Part shown: positions 7,278 through 13,640 of the stretch, in pieces
Layout: each line of letters starts with the position of its first letter
Position numbering within the stretch: position 1 is the stretch's first letter
NCBI GenBank assembly: GCA_903879765.1
Contig: CAIRMS010000216.1
Location: forward strand, 1 to 24,119
DNA from: an uncultured Flavobacteriales bacterium
GTDB taxonomy: Bacteria; Bacteroidota; Bacteroidia; Flavobacteriales_D; Crocinitomicaceae
Length of the DNA: 24,119 nucleotides
Direction of reading: 5' to 3'
Position numbers and translations under genes: made by a program
Notes under the pieces: model-generated
What the model saw: only the letters and a program-made list of their open reading frames with translations
What the model was told of the DNA's origin: nothing
Databases searched by the model: none

Positions 7278-7715
7278 TTAAATTTCGTTTGCATGCATTA
7301 TTTGTCCTCCCAAATATCCTGTCCAAGCGAATACCGCAAAGCTAATAAAAGAGATTAGTAAAATAATCCAAGAGATTTTTTTCTCAGTAGGAAGATTCTT
7401 TTTCCCTGCGTAGATTCCAACAATGGAGGCAATAAAGAGTAAAATAATAAACCATAGGGCTTTTTCAGCGAACTCTTCGTGTTGTTCAATCACGTATTCA
7501 CTGATTCCTTTGATGTGTTCAACGGTTTCTTCTGCTTCGTGTCCGGTCTTGAAGGTTATGTACCCACCAATACTTGAGATTAGCATTAAAATGAACGCAG
7601 CGACGCGTGTTTGAACGGTGTCGGAAATTAATCCGATGAAAAGTACTATTCCAGCGAATAGCGTACCAATGATGGCAATGTGGTTGGTGATGAGGTGTAA
7701 ATGTGTTTGGTCCAT
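7278..7715 (-). CDS. DUF2231-like four-helix membrane protein
   Basis: 145 residues with four hydrophobic helices at about 11-30, 36-55, 84-103 and 114-133. Features shared with DUF2231 membrane proteins are His residues opening helix 1 (HLHLITNH, 5-12), TGHEAEE after helix 2 (57-63), QHEEFAEKA before helix 3, and WTGYLGG followed by a His at the C-terminus. The pattern of conserved His residues suggests a heme or metal site, as proposed for some DUF2231 proteins, but this is inference. I chose ATG 7713-7715: the longer form from 7763 adds a polar 16-residue stretch of no family character. The 54-base gap to the DUF420 gene holds TAACTTTC, one mismatch from the -7 consensus, so an internal promoter is possible. 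Confidence 0.7.
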   Translation of the reverse strand: MDQTHLHLITNHIAIIGTLFAGIVLFIGLISDTVQTRVAAFILMLISSIGGYITFKTGHEAEETVEHIKGISEYVIEQHEEFAEKALWFIILLFIASIVGIYAGKKNLPTEKKISWIILLISFISFAVFAWTGYLGGQIMHANEI

Positions 7716-7769
7716 TTTGTAAAATTTAAAGTTTGAACTGAAAGTTACACTTTTTTTTGCCAAGCTTTA

Positions 7770-8336
7770 TTACACATAGTACGGAGATATCATCCAATAA
7801 ACCACAACACCTGTTACGGCAACATACAACCAGATTGGAAAGGCTAATCGCGTGTATTTCTTATGTTTCACATAATTTCCTTCTAAAGCAAATAAATAGG
7901 TAAATAATACAAGTGGAATAACAGCAATGCTCAACAGGATATGTGATGCTAATATGAAATAATAGAGGTATTTAACGGAACCAACATTTGCATCAACGAT
8001 TCCGTCATGGTTCATATCACCGTATAACGTCGTATCAGATGTCATGTGGTACGCTACATAACAAACAAGGAACAGCAAGCTTATGCCTAAACAAACTTGG
8101 ATAGTGCGTTGATGCAGCTTCATATTGCCGCTTTTAATGAATACTAAGGCAAGGATCAATAAAACTGCCGTTATTCCATTCAATGATGCGTAAAAAGGCG
8201 GTAAAAACGATAAATCGACACCTTCTACTTTAATTCCGAACAATGCCGCAACAGCAATTGGAATAATGATGGATACGGCAACGACAAGTTTTCTGTATTT
8301 AGAGGATGGAAGGTTGTTATTTGACATGGTATTCAT
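7770..8336 (-). CDS. DUF420 membrane protein (YozB/CtaM-like oxidase assembly factor)
   Basis: 188 residues, about five membrane helices. LPPFYASLNG near residue 45-54, a conserved His in MKLHQRT (75), another in YVAYHM (97) and SHILLS (132), and the C-terminal WLYVAVTGVVVYWM are DUF420 hallmarks. Staphylococcal CtaM (YozB) of this family is needed for heme-copper oxidase activity, and the position directly after SCO1 supports an assembly role here. The loop between two central helices holds DMNHDGIVDANV (107-118), which resembles an EF-hand or dockerin calcium loop. The ATG at 8336 overlaps the SCO1 stop by 20 bases; a second ATG at 8327, three codons on, is equally possible. Confidence 0.85.
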   Translation of the reverse strand: MNTMSNNNLPSSKYRKLVVAVSIIIPIAVAALFGIKVEGVDLSFLPPFYASLNGITAVLLILALVFIKSGNMKLHQRTIQVCLGISLLFLVCYVAYHMTSDTTLYGDMNHDGIVDANVGSVKYLYYFILASHILLSIAVIPLVLFTYLFALEGNYVKHKKYTRLAFPIWLYVAVTGVVVYWMISPYYV

Positions 8337-8985
8337 ATTTCAAAAGGTTAATTAAATCTGTTTTCAGTCGTTTGTATTCTTTCGCATTTACGCTTAAGTC
8401 CATATTCGTAACTGCATAAACTCCGCGTACATGTCCGGATTTATCCACAAGGGTAAATGAACCAGAGTGAGCGTATCCGCCAGCTGCTTCGTCATCTTTT
8501 CCTGCAAAGGTCAAAAAGTTTTCGATGCCTAATCGATGTGTTTCTGCTTCGTTTCCAGTGAGGAAGTCCCAGTTATTCGCTGTGATTCCATGATCGCGTT
8601 TGTATTTTGTTAAAACGGATGGAACATCGTTTTTTGGGTTGATGCTAAACGATAGAAATTGAATGTGTTTTTGAAGATTTTTGGTTTCCTTATTCAACTT
8701 GTTGAATTGCACATTCATAATTGGGCAGATTGTAGGACATGTTGCAAAGAAAAACTCTACCACCCATACACGGTTTTTGTAGGTTTTGTTTGTTACCAGA
8801 ATGCTGTCTTGGTTTAGAAAAGAGAATGCTGGAATTGTCGGATACAATGTGTCTGCCACTTCCTTTCCATTGACGGTTTTATACAAAATGTCAGCATTGC
8901 CTAATATGGGTAATTTTTGTGGCGTTTCCTCGCCACAAGAATAGAGTAGCATAGTAAGCACAAAAAGAAAAGATAGTTTAGCCAT
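8317..8985 (-). CDS. SCO1/SenC copper-delivery lipoprotein
   Basis: A membrane-anchored thioredoxin-fold protein that delivers copper to, or reduces, the CuA site of cytochrome c oxidase. With the ATG at 8983-8985 it has 222 residues, a signal peptide and a lipobox (LLYSC, Cys17). The copper ligands are all present: Cys83 and Cys87 in CPTIC and His173 in YAHSGSFTLVD. The longer frame to 9027 adds 14 residues ahead of the signal peptide and is rejected. The ATG overlaps the upstream stop (ATGGCTAA, 8 bases), and the stop overlaps the next start, so three genes are translationally coupled. Confidence 0.93.
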   Translation of the reverse strand: MAKLSFLFVLTMLLYSCGEETPQKLPILGNADILYKTVNGKEVADTLYPTIPAFSFLNQDSILVTNKTYKNRVWVVEFFFATCPTICPIMNVQFNKLNKETKNLQKHIQFLSFSINPKNDVPSVLTKYKRDHGITANNWDFLTGNEAETHRLGIENFLTFAGKDDEAAGGYAHSGSFTLVDKSGHVRGVYAVTNMDLSVNAKEYKRLKTDLINLLKYEYHVK

Positions 8986-9673
8986 TTTTTGCCCGTTCTT
9001 TATCATATTGCTTTTGAAGCAGGGCAAGGTGTTCTTTCATTCGGCGAATCATTCCCTCTTCATCACCTTTTAAAACCATTCGAAGGTGATTTTGTTTATC
9101 GAGTAACAGCATAAGTGAGGAATAACTTACACCGCCAAAGTATTCTTTTCCTCTTCTGTACAAACGTTGATTGTTGTGCTTGATATCGTAGACTTTGGCT
9201 GGGTCGCCTTTCGCTATAATCCAAAGGGACGGATCGTAGTCTTCCACATCATCTTTGAGCATCTCTCTGATTGTTTGGATTTGTTCGTCACTTGCTGGTC
9301 GACCAAATTCATCTGTAGCGAAAGAGATTAGACGCACTTGTTTTAGCTTTTTTCGTTTGTTTTTGCGGATGTGCTGAAATAAGATTTGATTGAAGTGCCA
9401 TAAAGAAATACCGCATTCTTTCGGACAGGTAGTTTGTATGGTTGTAATTACCACAAGATCTCCTTTGTAATCACTTAAATTCTTTACTTCGTTTTTACCA
9501 TTCTCAAAGACTTCAAACGATGGAGCTTTCACTAATCCATAGTCATCGAGCTTTTTGAATTTGTGTTCACAGCGGCGTGTAGAAATAAGAATAAGGAAAA
9601 GCGCTGGACCAAAGACCAACAGCAAAGCTAGAATCGATTTAGCACGACTTCTTGGTTGCTGGTTTTGTGGCAT
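8978..9673 (-). CDS. SCO-like thioredoxin-fold protein lacking the copper-ligand His
   Basis: 231 residues, with one N-terminal membrane helix (about 13-31) and a periplasmic thioredoxin-like domain. CPKEC (Cys83, Cys87) has the C-x3-C spacing of SCO proteins, and the surrounding LVVITTIQTTCP matches strand and loop of the SCO fold. When YSSLMLLLD is aligned with HSGSFTLVD of the neighbouring SCO1, the conserved copper-binding His is replaced by Tyr184. It may therefore act as a thiol-disulfide reductase for CuA or for SCO1 rather than as a copper carrier (inference). It lies three bases after the subunit IV stop and overlaps the SCO1 start. Highly basic stretches (IRKNKRKKLKQ) are unusual for the fold. 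Confidence 0.82.
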   Translation of the reverse strand: MPQNQQPRSRAKSILALLLVFGPALFLILISTRRCEHKFKKLDDYGLVKAPSFEVFENGKNEVKNLSDYKGDLVVITTIQTTCPKECGISLWHFNQILFQHIRKNKRKKLKQVRLISFATDEFGRPASDEQIQTIREMLKDDVEDYDPSLWIIAKGDPAKVYDIKHNNQRLYRRGKEYFGGVSYSSLMLLLDKQNHLRMVLKGDEEGMIRRMKEHLALLQKQYDKERAKNG

Positions 9674-9676
9674 TTA

Positions 9677-10045
9677 TTAAAATCCGAAAGATTTCAAAGC
9701 AGAAGAAACTTCAGCAGCCTCCCATAATCCAATAAAGATTAAGTAAGCGATGAAGATTGCATATGGAATCAAAATAACGTTTCTAAGGGCTTTTTTCTCG
9801 TCTCCTAAGTGCATAAATACCATTACAATGTAAGCCGCTTTTACAAGCGTCATGATGATGAATGACCATTTTACAAATGCCCAAAGATCATTACTTTGTT
9901 TGATAAATGCACCAATAAAAACTTCAACGGTTGTAATTACGGTAAGTAATATAGTAACCTTAAGAATTTTCTTACGAATAGACTTTCCTTTTGCCTCGTC
10001 GTGGTGCGTATGCAATGAATATTCAATTAAATCATCTCTTTCCAT
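9677..10045 (-). CDS. Cytochrome c oxidase subunit IV (prokaryotic type)
   Basis: 122 residues with three hydrophobic helices (about 27-47, 57-77 and 90-111), the layout of bacterial oxidase subunit IV (COX4_pro/CyoD-like). The MVFMHLGDEKK segment after the second helix is typical of the flavobacterial form. The N-terminus is polar and His-containing (SLHTHHDE). It lies 25 bases after subunit III and 3 bases before the SCO-like gene. This small subunit is thought to stabilise the complex and has no catalytic residues to check. Confidence 0.88.
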   Translation of the reverse strand: MERDDLIEYSLHTHHDEAKGKSIRKKILKVTILLTVITTVEVFIGAFIKQSNDLWAFVKWSFIIMTLVKAAYIVMVFMHLGDEKKALRNVILIPYAIFIAYLIFIGLWEAAEVSSALKSFGF

Positions 10046-10070
10046 GAGAATATATTTTAGTGTGATTAAA

Positions 10071-11096
10071 TCAGATCAAGTAGAAGAAAGTAAATACAAA
10101 TACCCAAACTAAATCGACAAAGTGCCAGTAAAGTCCAGTTTTCTCAACCATTTCATAGTGTCCGCGTTTGTGGTATGTTCCTGCAAGAACACCTAATAGG
10201 ATGATGATGTTAATCATTACTCCAGAAAAAACGTGAAAACCATGGAAACCAGTAATAAAGAAGAAGAATTGAGCGTATTGTTGCGGTCCGTATTCGTTTT
10301 GTTTCATGTTTGCACCATAAACAACGCGATTAGCCTCTCCACTGTAAAGTGCTTCGTAATACACTTTTTCAGCCGCAGCTCCGGTGATTGGTGTTCCACC
10401 GATTTCGTGTTTAGCGCCTGATTTTTTGATGATTAATTTCATTTCATGGTCTTTTGCCTTATTGATTTTAGCAACAGTACCATCTGCGAAATGAATATTA
10501 CCACCTTCTAGGTGTCCTTTTTCAGCTGCATGTTGAAATTCATGCATTAAATCATCTTTCATGACTTCACCCACTTTGTGGTGTTTACCAGCTTCAATGA
10601 CTGTAAAGTTTTTGATTTCACCGAAATGTCCTTTTACAATTGCTTGTGAACCGTCAGCTAATTCAATTTTTCCAAATTCAGAACCATGAATAAAGTGAGA
10701 CCATTCCCATGCTTGAGAACCAACAAAGAAGAATCCTCCAATAATGGTAGCAATCATCCAGTTTGTAACACCTTTACGGTCCATTCTGTGTCCTGCTTCA
10801 ACGGCTAATACCATCGTCACAGAAGAAACGATGAGAATAAACGTCATCAAAGCCACATAGAGTAGAGGATAGCCGTGTCCCAAGAAGGGCATTGAATTAA
10901 AGGTTTCTTCACCAATTGGCCATGCATCTTGCGCGTCGTGACGCGTAAATCCATAAGCAATAAGCAATCCACTAAATGTCAGTGCATCTGACACAAGGAA
11001 AAACCACATCATTAATTTACCATAGCTTGTTTGAAAAGGTGATTCTTTTCCACCCCAAAGGGTCTTGGCATCTAGTTGTGTTGTATGTCCAGCCAT
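10071..11096 (-). CDS. Cytochrome c oxidase subunit III, copy 2, with His-rich insertion
   Basis: 341 residues, a heme-copper oxidase subunit III with the C-terminal signature TGFHGFHVFSG and a final helix WHFVDLVWVFVFTFFYL. About 130 residues (roughly 138-268) interrupt the fold between SQAWEWSHFI and YGPQQYAQFFFFITG, where most bacterial subunits III have a short loop. The insertion is hydrophilic and probably periplasmic; it is rich in His and acidic residues (KHHKVGEVMKDDLMHEFQHA, then GHLEGGNIHFADG). I recall that the equivalent flavobacterial protein also has a long insertion of different sequence, so an insertion here is lineage-typical while its content varies. Located 20 bases after the other subunit III gene. 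Confidence 0.92.
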   Translation of the reverse strand: MAGHTTQLDAKTLWGGKESPFQTSYGKLMMWFFLVSDALTFSGLLIAYGFTRHDAQDAWPIGEETFNSMPFLGHGYPLLYVALMTFILIVSSVTMVLAVEAGHRMDRKGVTNWMIATIIGGFFFVGSQAWEWSHFIHGSEFGKIELADGSQAIVKGHFGEIKNFTVIEAGKHHKVGEVMKDDLMHEFQHAAEKGHLEGGNIHFADGTVAKINKAKDHEMKLIIKKSGAKHEIGGTPITGAAAEKVYYEALYSGEANRVVYGANMKQNEYGPQQYAQFFFFITGFHGFHVFSGVMINIIILLGVLAGTYHKRGHYEMVEKTGLYWHFVDLVWVFVFTFFYLI

Positions 11097-11116
11097 TTAA
11101 CTAATTTTTTGCAAGT

Positions 11117-12202
11117 TTAGTGAATAAATATGAAAAACAAGAGTAAAGCACACCATAAAACACCTAAAAAGTGCCAGAATAATGCGCTCAATCGTAAGGA
11201 TAAATGGTTCTCTGAATTGAAAGCACCTCTAAATGAAGCTGTTGCTACTTTTAGTAAATAGATTAACGCAACAAGCACATGAAGTAAGTGAATGAACGTA
11301 ATCAGATATAAATATTGAGAAGCGGAGTCTGCTGATTCCATTGCCTTTACCTGAAGATGAGGTTTGATGCTCTTTCCTTTGTACCAAAGTTTGCGGTCTT
11401 TATAGTCTAGCAGTTGTTTTTTGTAGTAAATGGTAAAATCTTTTCCATATTCACCTCTTGCAAAAAAGTCCCCGCGTCCGTCAAGGATGTTAACAGCAAG
11501 TTGGCTTAGTCTAATTTCATCCGTAAATTGAAGTTGGGTGGAATCATTGGCGAACAAAAGTCCTTTTTTGATGATCAACGGTTGTTGGTTAAAATACAGT
11601 TCAAAACGACCATCCGGATTTGTTAATCGAAGTGCTTTGTTTTGTTTAACAGTTTTAAACTGTGCCATGAATGTTTGAAAAGATTTGAAATCGTTTGGAT
11701 TCATCTCTTTCCCTTCATATACGAATTTATTGCCATCGACATCGATGAACTTGTCGTTGTATTTTACTTCAAAATAATCACCATATCGTCCATCAGTAAC
11801 AACTAAATTATTGACTGCGTGGAAACCATTACGCACCAATTCTCCGTAACCTTTGAATTGACAATAAATGAAACCAGCGCCAAAAATAAGTGTAGCGGCC
11901 ATCCACATTTTGATTTGTCCCTGCTGATTTTTTTTCGCACTTCGAATAGCGAGTACAAACGCTAAACTACTCAAAGCGATACTCGCGGTACTAAGCCAAA
12001 AGAATGTTGGCATTGGGTACTTCAACCAGAAGGAATCTCCCATGGATACGTAATATCCGGAAGTAAATCCAGCAAATAGCATGATTACACTGAAAATCCC
12101 TACGTATACAAGGTTTTTCTTCATTTTCTCCTTTACTTCTGGACTAATTTCTTTGGAGAAGTCTCTTTTTGTAGTCATTTTTTCTTCGTTTTCGTTGCTC
12201 AT
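11117..12202 (-). CDS. Cytochrome c oxidase subunit III-like protein, copy 1, with large insertion
   Basis: 361 residues. Membrane helices near 31-51, 65-86 and 99-116 precede, and two helices (about 297-320 and 338-360) follow, a stretch of about 165 non-membrane residues (about 127-292). The last part (YLITFIHLLHVLVALIYLL, then SALFWHFLGVLWCALLLFFI) is diagnostic of subunit III. The insertion falls at the same topological place as in copy 2 but has no obvious sequence similarity to it; it reads as beta-rich (VDGNKFVYEGKEMN, DYKDRKLWYKGKSIKPHLQV), with repeated short strand-turn-strand units. Usual family members are nearer 190-200 residues. It lies 31 bases after ctaB and was probably created with copy 2 by an old duplication common in Bacteroidota. 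Confidence 0.88.
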   Translation of the reverse strand: MSNENEEKMTTKRDFSKEISPEVKEKMKKNLVYVGIFSVIMLFAGFTSGYYVSMGDSFWLKYPMPTFFWLSTASIALSSLAFVLAIRSAKKNQQGQIKMWMAATLIFGAGFIYCQFKGYGELVRNGFHAVNNLVVTDGRYGDYFEVKYNDKFIDVDGNKFVYEGKEMNPNDFKSFQTFMAQFKTVKQNKALRLTNPDGRFELYFNQQPLIIKKGLLFANDSTQLQFTDEIRLSQLAVNILDGRGDFFARGEYGKDFTIYYKKQLLDYKDRKLWYKGKSIKPHLQVKAMESADSASQYLYLITFIHLLHVLVALIYLLKVATASFRGAFNSENHLSLRLSALFWHFLGVLWCALLLFFIFIH

Positions 12203-12233
12203 GGCATGTTCGATTTAAGGAATGAATGTACGA

Positions 12234-13106
12234 TTATATGGTGCGATCAAATACGTAAACAAATTGTATGATCGGTAAATAAACAAATGAGGCGAACATA
12301 AGTTTACGCGCATCTAAAACTTCTAGGCTGTGGTAAAGTTTGTACGCATATAGAAAGAAACCAATTCCGAGTACACTTGCAATGATGAGCGAATAAATGC
12401 CAGTCCATCCTAATAACCAAGGAACTAAACTAAATGGAATCAGTGCCAATGCATACAACATGATTTGAAAGGCAGAATGTTTAGATCTTCCTGTTCGAGA
12501 AGGTAAAAGAGAAAAACCTGCTTTTTTATAGTCGTCGTACAAGACCCAAGCAATCGCCCAAAAATGAGGAAATTGCCAAGTGAATTGAACGAAAAACAAA
12601 ACTCCAGGTTCGAATCCAAATGCATTGGTGTGAGCAATTGCGCCTAATAGTGGAGGTATGGCGCCGGGAAAAGCACCAACGAACACAGCCCAAGGTGTTT
12701 TTTGTTTAAGCGGCGTATAAATGAAAACGTAACTGATAAAAGCGAGAACACCTAGAATGGCACTTTTCCAATTGATTAAGGCCAACAAGATTGTTCCAGT
12801 GATCAATGAGAAGGTGCAGATAATGTACGCTTCGCGCAGGGACATTTGTCCGGTAGGTAAAGGACGTCGATTGGTGCGGTTCATGAATTTATCTAAATCA
12901 CGTTCCCAGATTTGATTGGCACCGTTTGAAGCGGCAGTTACAAGTGTTCCCCCAAGCATTAAATAGAAAATTACCAAGCCATCTTTTCCACCCGCAAATA
13001 AATATCCTGAAAGGGCAGATAAAATCACTAGAAAAGACAATCGAAACTTGGTGAAAACCAAATAGGTTTTAAAAGTGGAAGGAGCTTGAGTAGTCTCTTG
13101 AGTCAT
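12234..13106 (-). CDS. ctaB: Heme O synthase (protoheme IX farnesyltransferase)
   Basis: A 290-residue UbiA-family prenyltransferase of the inner membrane that adds a farnesyl group to heme B to give heme O, precursor of heme A. The prenyl-diphosphate/Mg site is seen as NQIWERDLDKFMNRTNRRPL (64-83), with Asp70 and Asp72 and the RT..RPLP family tail. The second site, YDDYKKAGF near residue 190, follows the WQFPHFWAIAW segment typical of CtaB/CyoE. About nine hydrophobic helices cover the rest. First gene of the oxidase cluster, followed by subunits III, III and IV; subunits I and II are absent from the window. Confidence 0.96.
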   Translation of the reverse strand: MTQETTQAPSTFKTYLVFTKFRLSFLVILSALSGYLFAGGKDGLVIFYLMLGGTLVTAASNGANQIWERDLDKFMNRTNRRPLPTGQMSLREAYIICTFSLITGTILLALINWKSAILGVLAFISYVFIYTPLKQKTPWAVFVGAFPGAIPPLLGAIAHTNAFGFEPGVLFFVQFTWQFPHFWAIAWVLYDDYKKAGFSLLPSRTGRSKHSAFQIMLYALALIPFSLVPWLLGWTGIYSLIIASVLGIGFFLYAYKLYHSLEVLDARKLMFASFVYLPIIQFVYVFDRTI

Positions 13107-13110
13107 GGTG

Positions 13111-13142
13111 CAAAATTACGAATTAAGCTTGTTCTTCTACAA
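13111..13142 (-). promoter_or_regulatory. Promoter of the ctaB-cox-SCO cluster
   Basis: On the minus strand TTG (13140-13142), 21 bases and TAATTTTG (13111-13118) fit the Flavobacterium range TTG-N17-23-TAnnTTTG. The element ends only four bases before the ctaB ATG (CACC between), so the transcript would start at, or within a few bases of, the start codon: a probable leaderless mRNA. Confidence 0.65.
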
Positions 13143-13172
13143 CATTTTTACAAGGTCTTTTCTTGCGGAAGA

Positions 13173-13532
13173 TCATTCTGTTTCATCAGGTGTATAGTAG
13201 TCATTTTGAATGAAATAGTCAATCATTGCTTCTTTCATCAAATGTTGTTCTTCTTGATGACCTAGCGCCGGAATCAATTGGTTCAGTTTAAAATGCGGCC
13301 ATTGATCTTTATCTCGGCCTTCAAATTCATAATAACCGTAGGGTTCGAGTAGTGTGCAAATGGCAACATGCATTAATTCAGTTTTCTCTTGCTTGCTAAA
13401 ATCTTTGTATCCGATACCAAGTTCATTTACTCCAATAAGAAACAACAAAGAGGGAACATCTAATCCTGGTCCAAAGTCTTTTTCTAGGCTTTTTTTAACT
13501 TTTTGAAATTTCAATTCGATGTCATGATCCAT
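13173..13532 (-). CDS. Conserved Bacteroidota hypothetical protein
   Basis: 119 residues, soluble, acidic, mostly helical, no signal peptide or membrane segment. VPSLLFLIGVNELGIGYKDF, then MHVAICTLLEPYGYYEFEGR and WPHF resemble an uncharacterised protein I recall in many Flavobacteriales genomes; no function is known to me. Start chosen at ATG 13530-13532, because a -7 element lies four bases upstream and the longer reading to 13556 would run through it. It is transcribed toward ctaB with a 66-base gap and could feed some read-through into the oxidase cluster, which also has its own promoter. Confidence 0.75.
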   Translation of the reverse strand: MDHDIELKFQKVKKSLEKDFGPGLDVPSLLFLIGVNELGIGYKDFSKQEKTELMHVAICTLLEPYGYYEFEGRDKDQWPHFKLNQLIPALGHQEEQHLMKEAMIDYFIQNDYYTPDETE

Positions 13533-13536
13533 GGGA

Positions 13537-13544
13537 CAAAAGTA
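13537..13544 (-). promoter_or_regulatory. -7 element of the 119-residue hypothetical gene
   Basis: TACTTTTG on the minus strand matches TAnnTTTG and ends four bases (TCCC) before the ATG at 13532, predicting a leaderless transcript. A convincing TTG at -33 is not visible; GTG stands at the 20-base spacing. Confidence 0.5.
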
Positions 13545-13588
13545 CGGAAAGAACAAGCATCTATCACCTTGTTTACAAATTTTTGGAC

Positions 13589-13615
13589 AAAAAAAAGAGG
13601 GGACAAGCCCCTCTT
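13589..13615 (-). terminator. Intrinsic terminator of the T9SS carbohydrate-binding gene
   Basis: On the minus strand the perfect 8-bp stem AAGAGGGG/CCCCTCTT with loop CTTGT is followed by a run of T (eight counting the two in the stem). It begins 25 bases after the stop at 13641. A textbook terminator for the minus-strand gene and the clear downstream end of the glycan locus. Confidence 0.88.
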
Positions 13616-13640
13616 ACTTTCAATCTAAAATAATTGTGAA

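Noticed and set aside
7716..7763. Longer start of the DUF2231-like protein
   Set aside because: The 16 added residues are polar, precede a His-rich family N-terminus, and overlap a possible -7 element.
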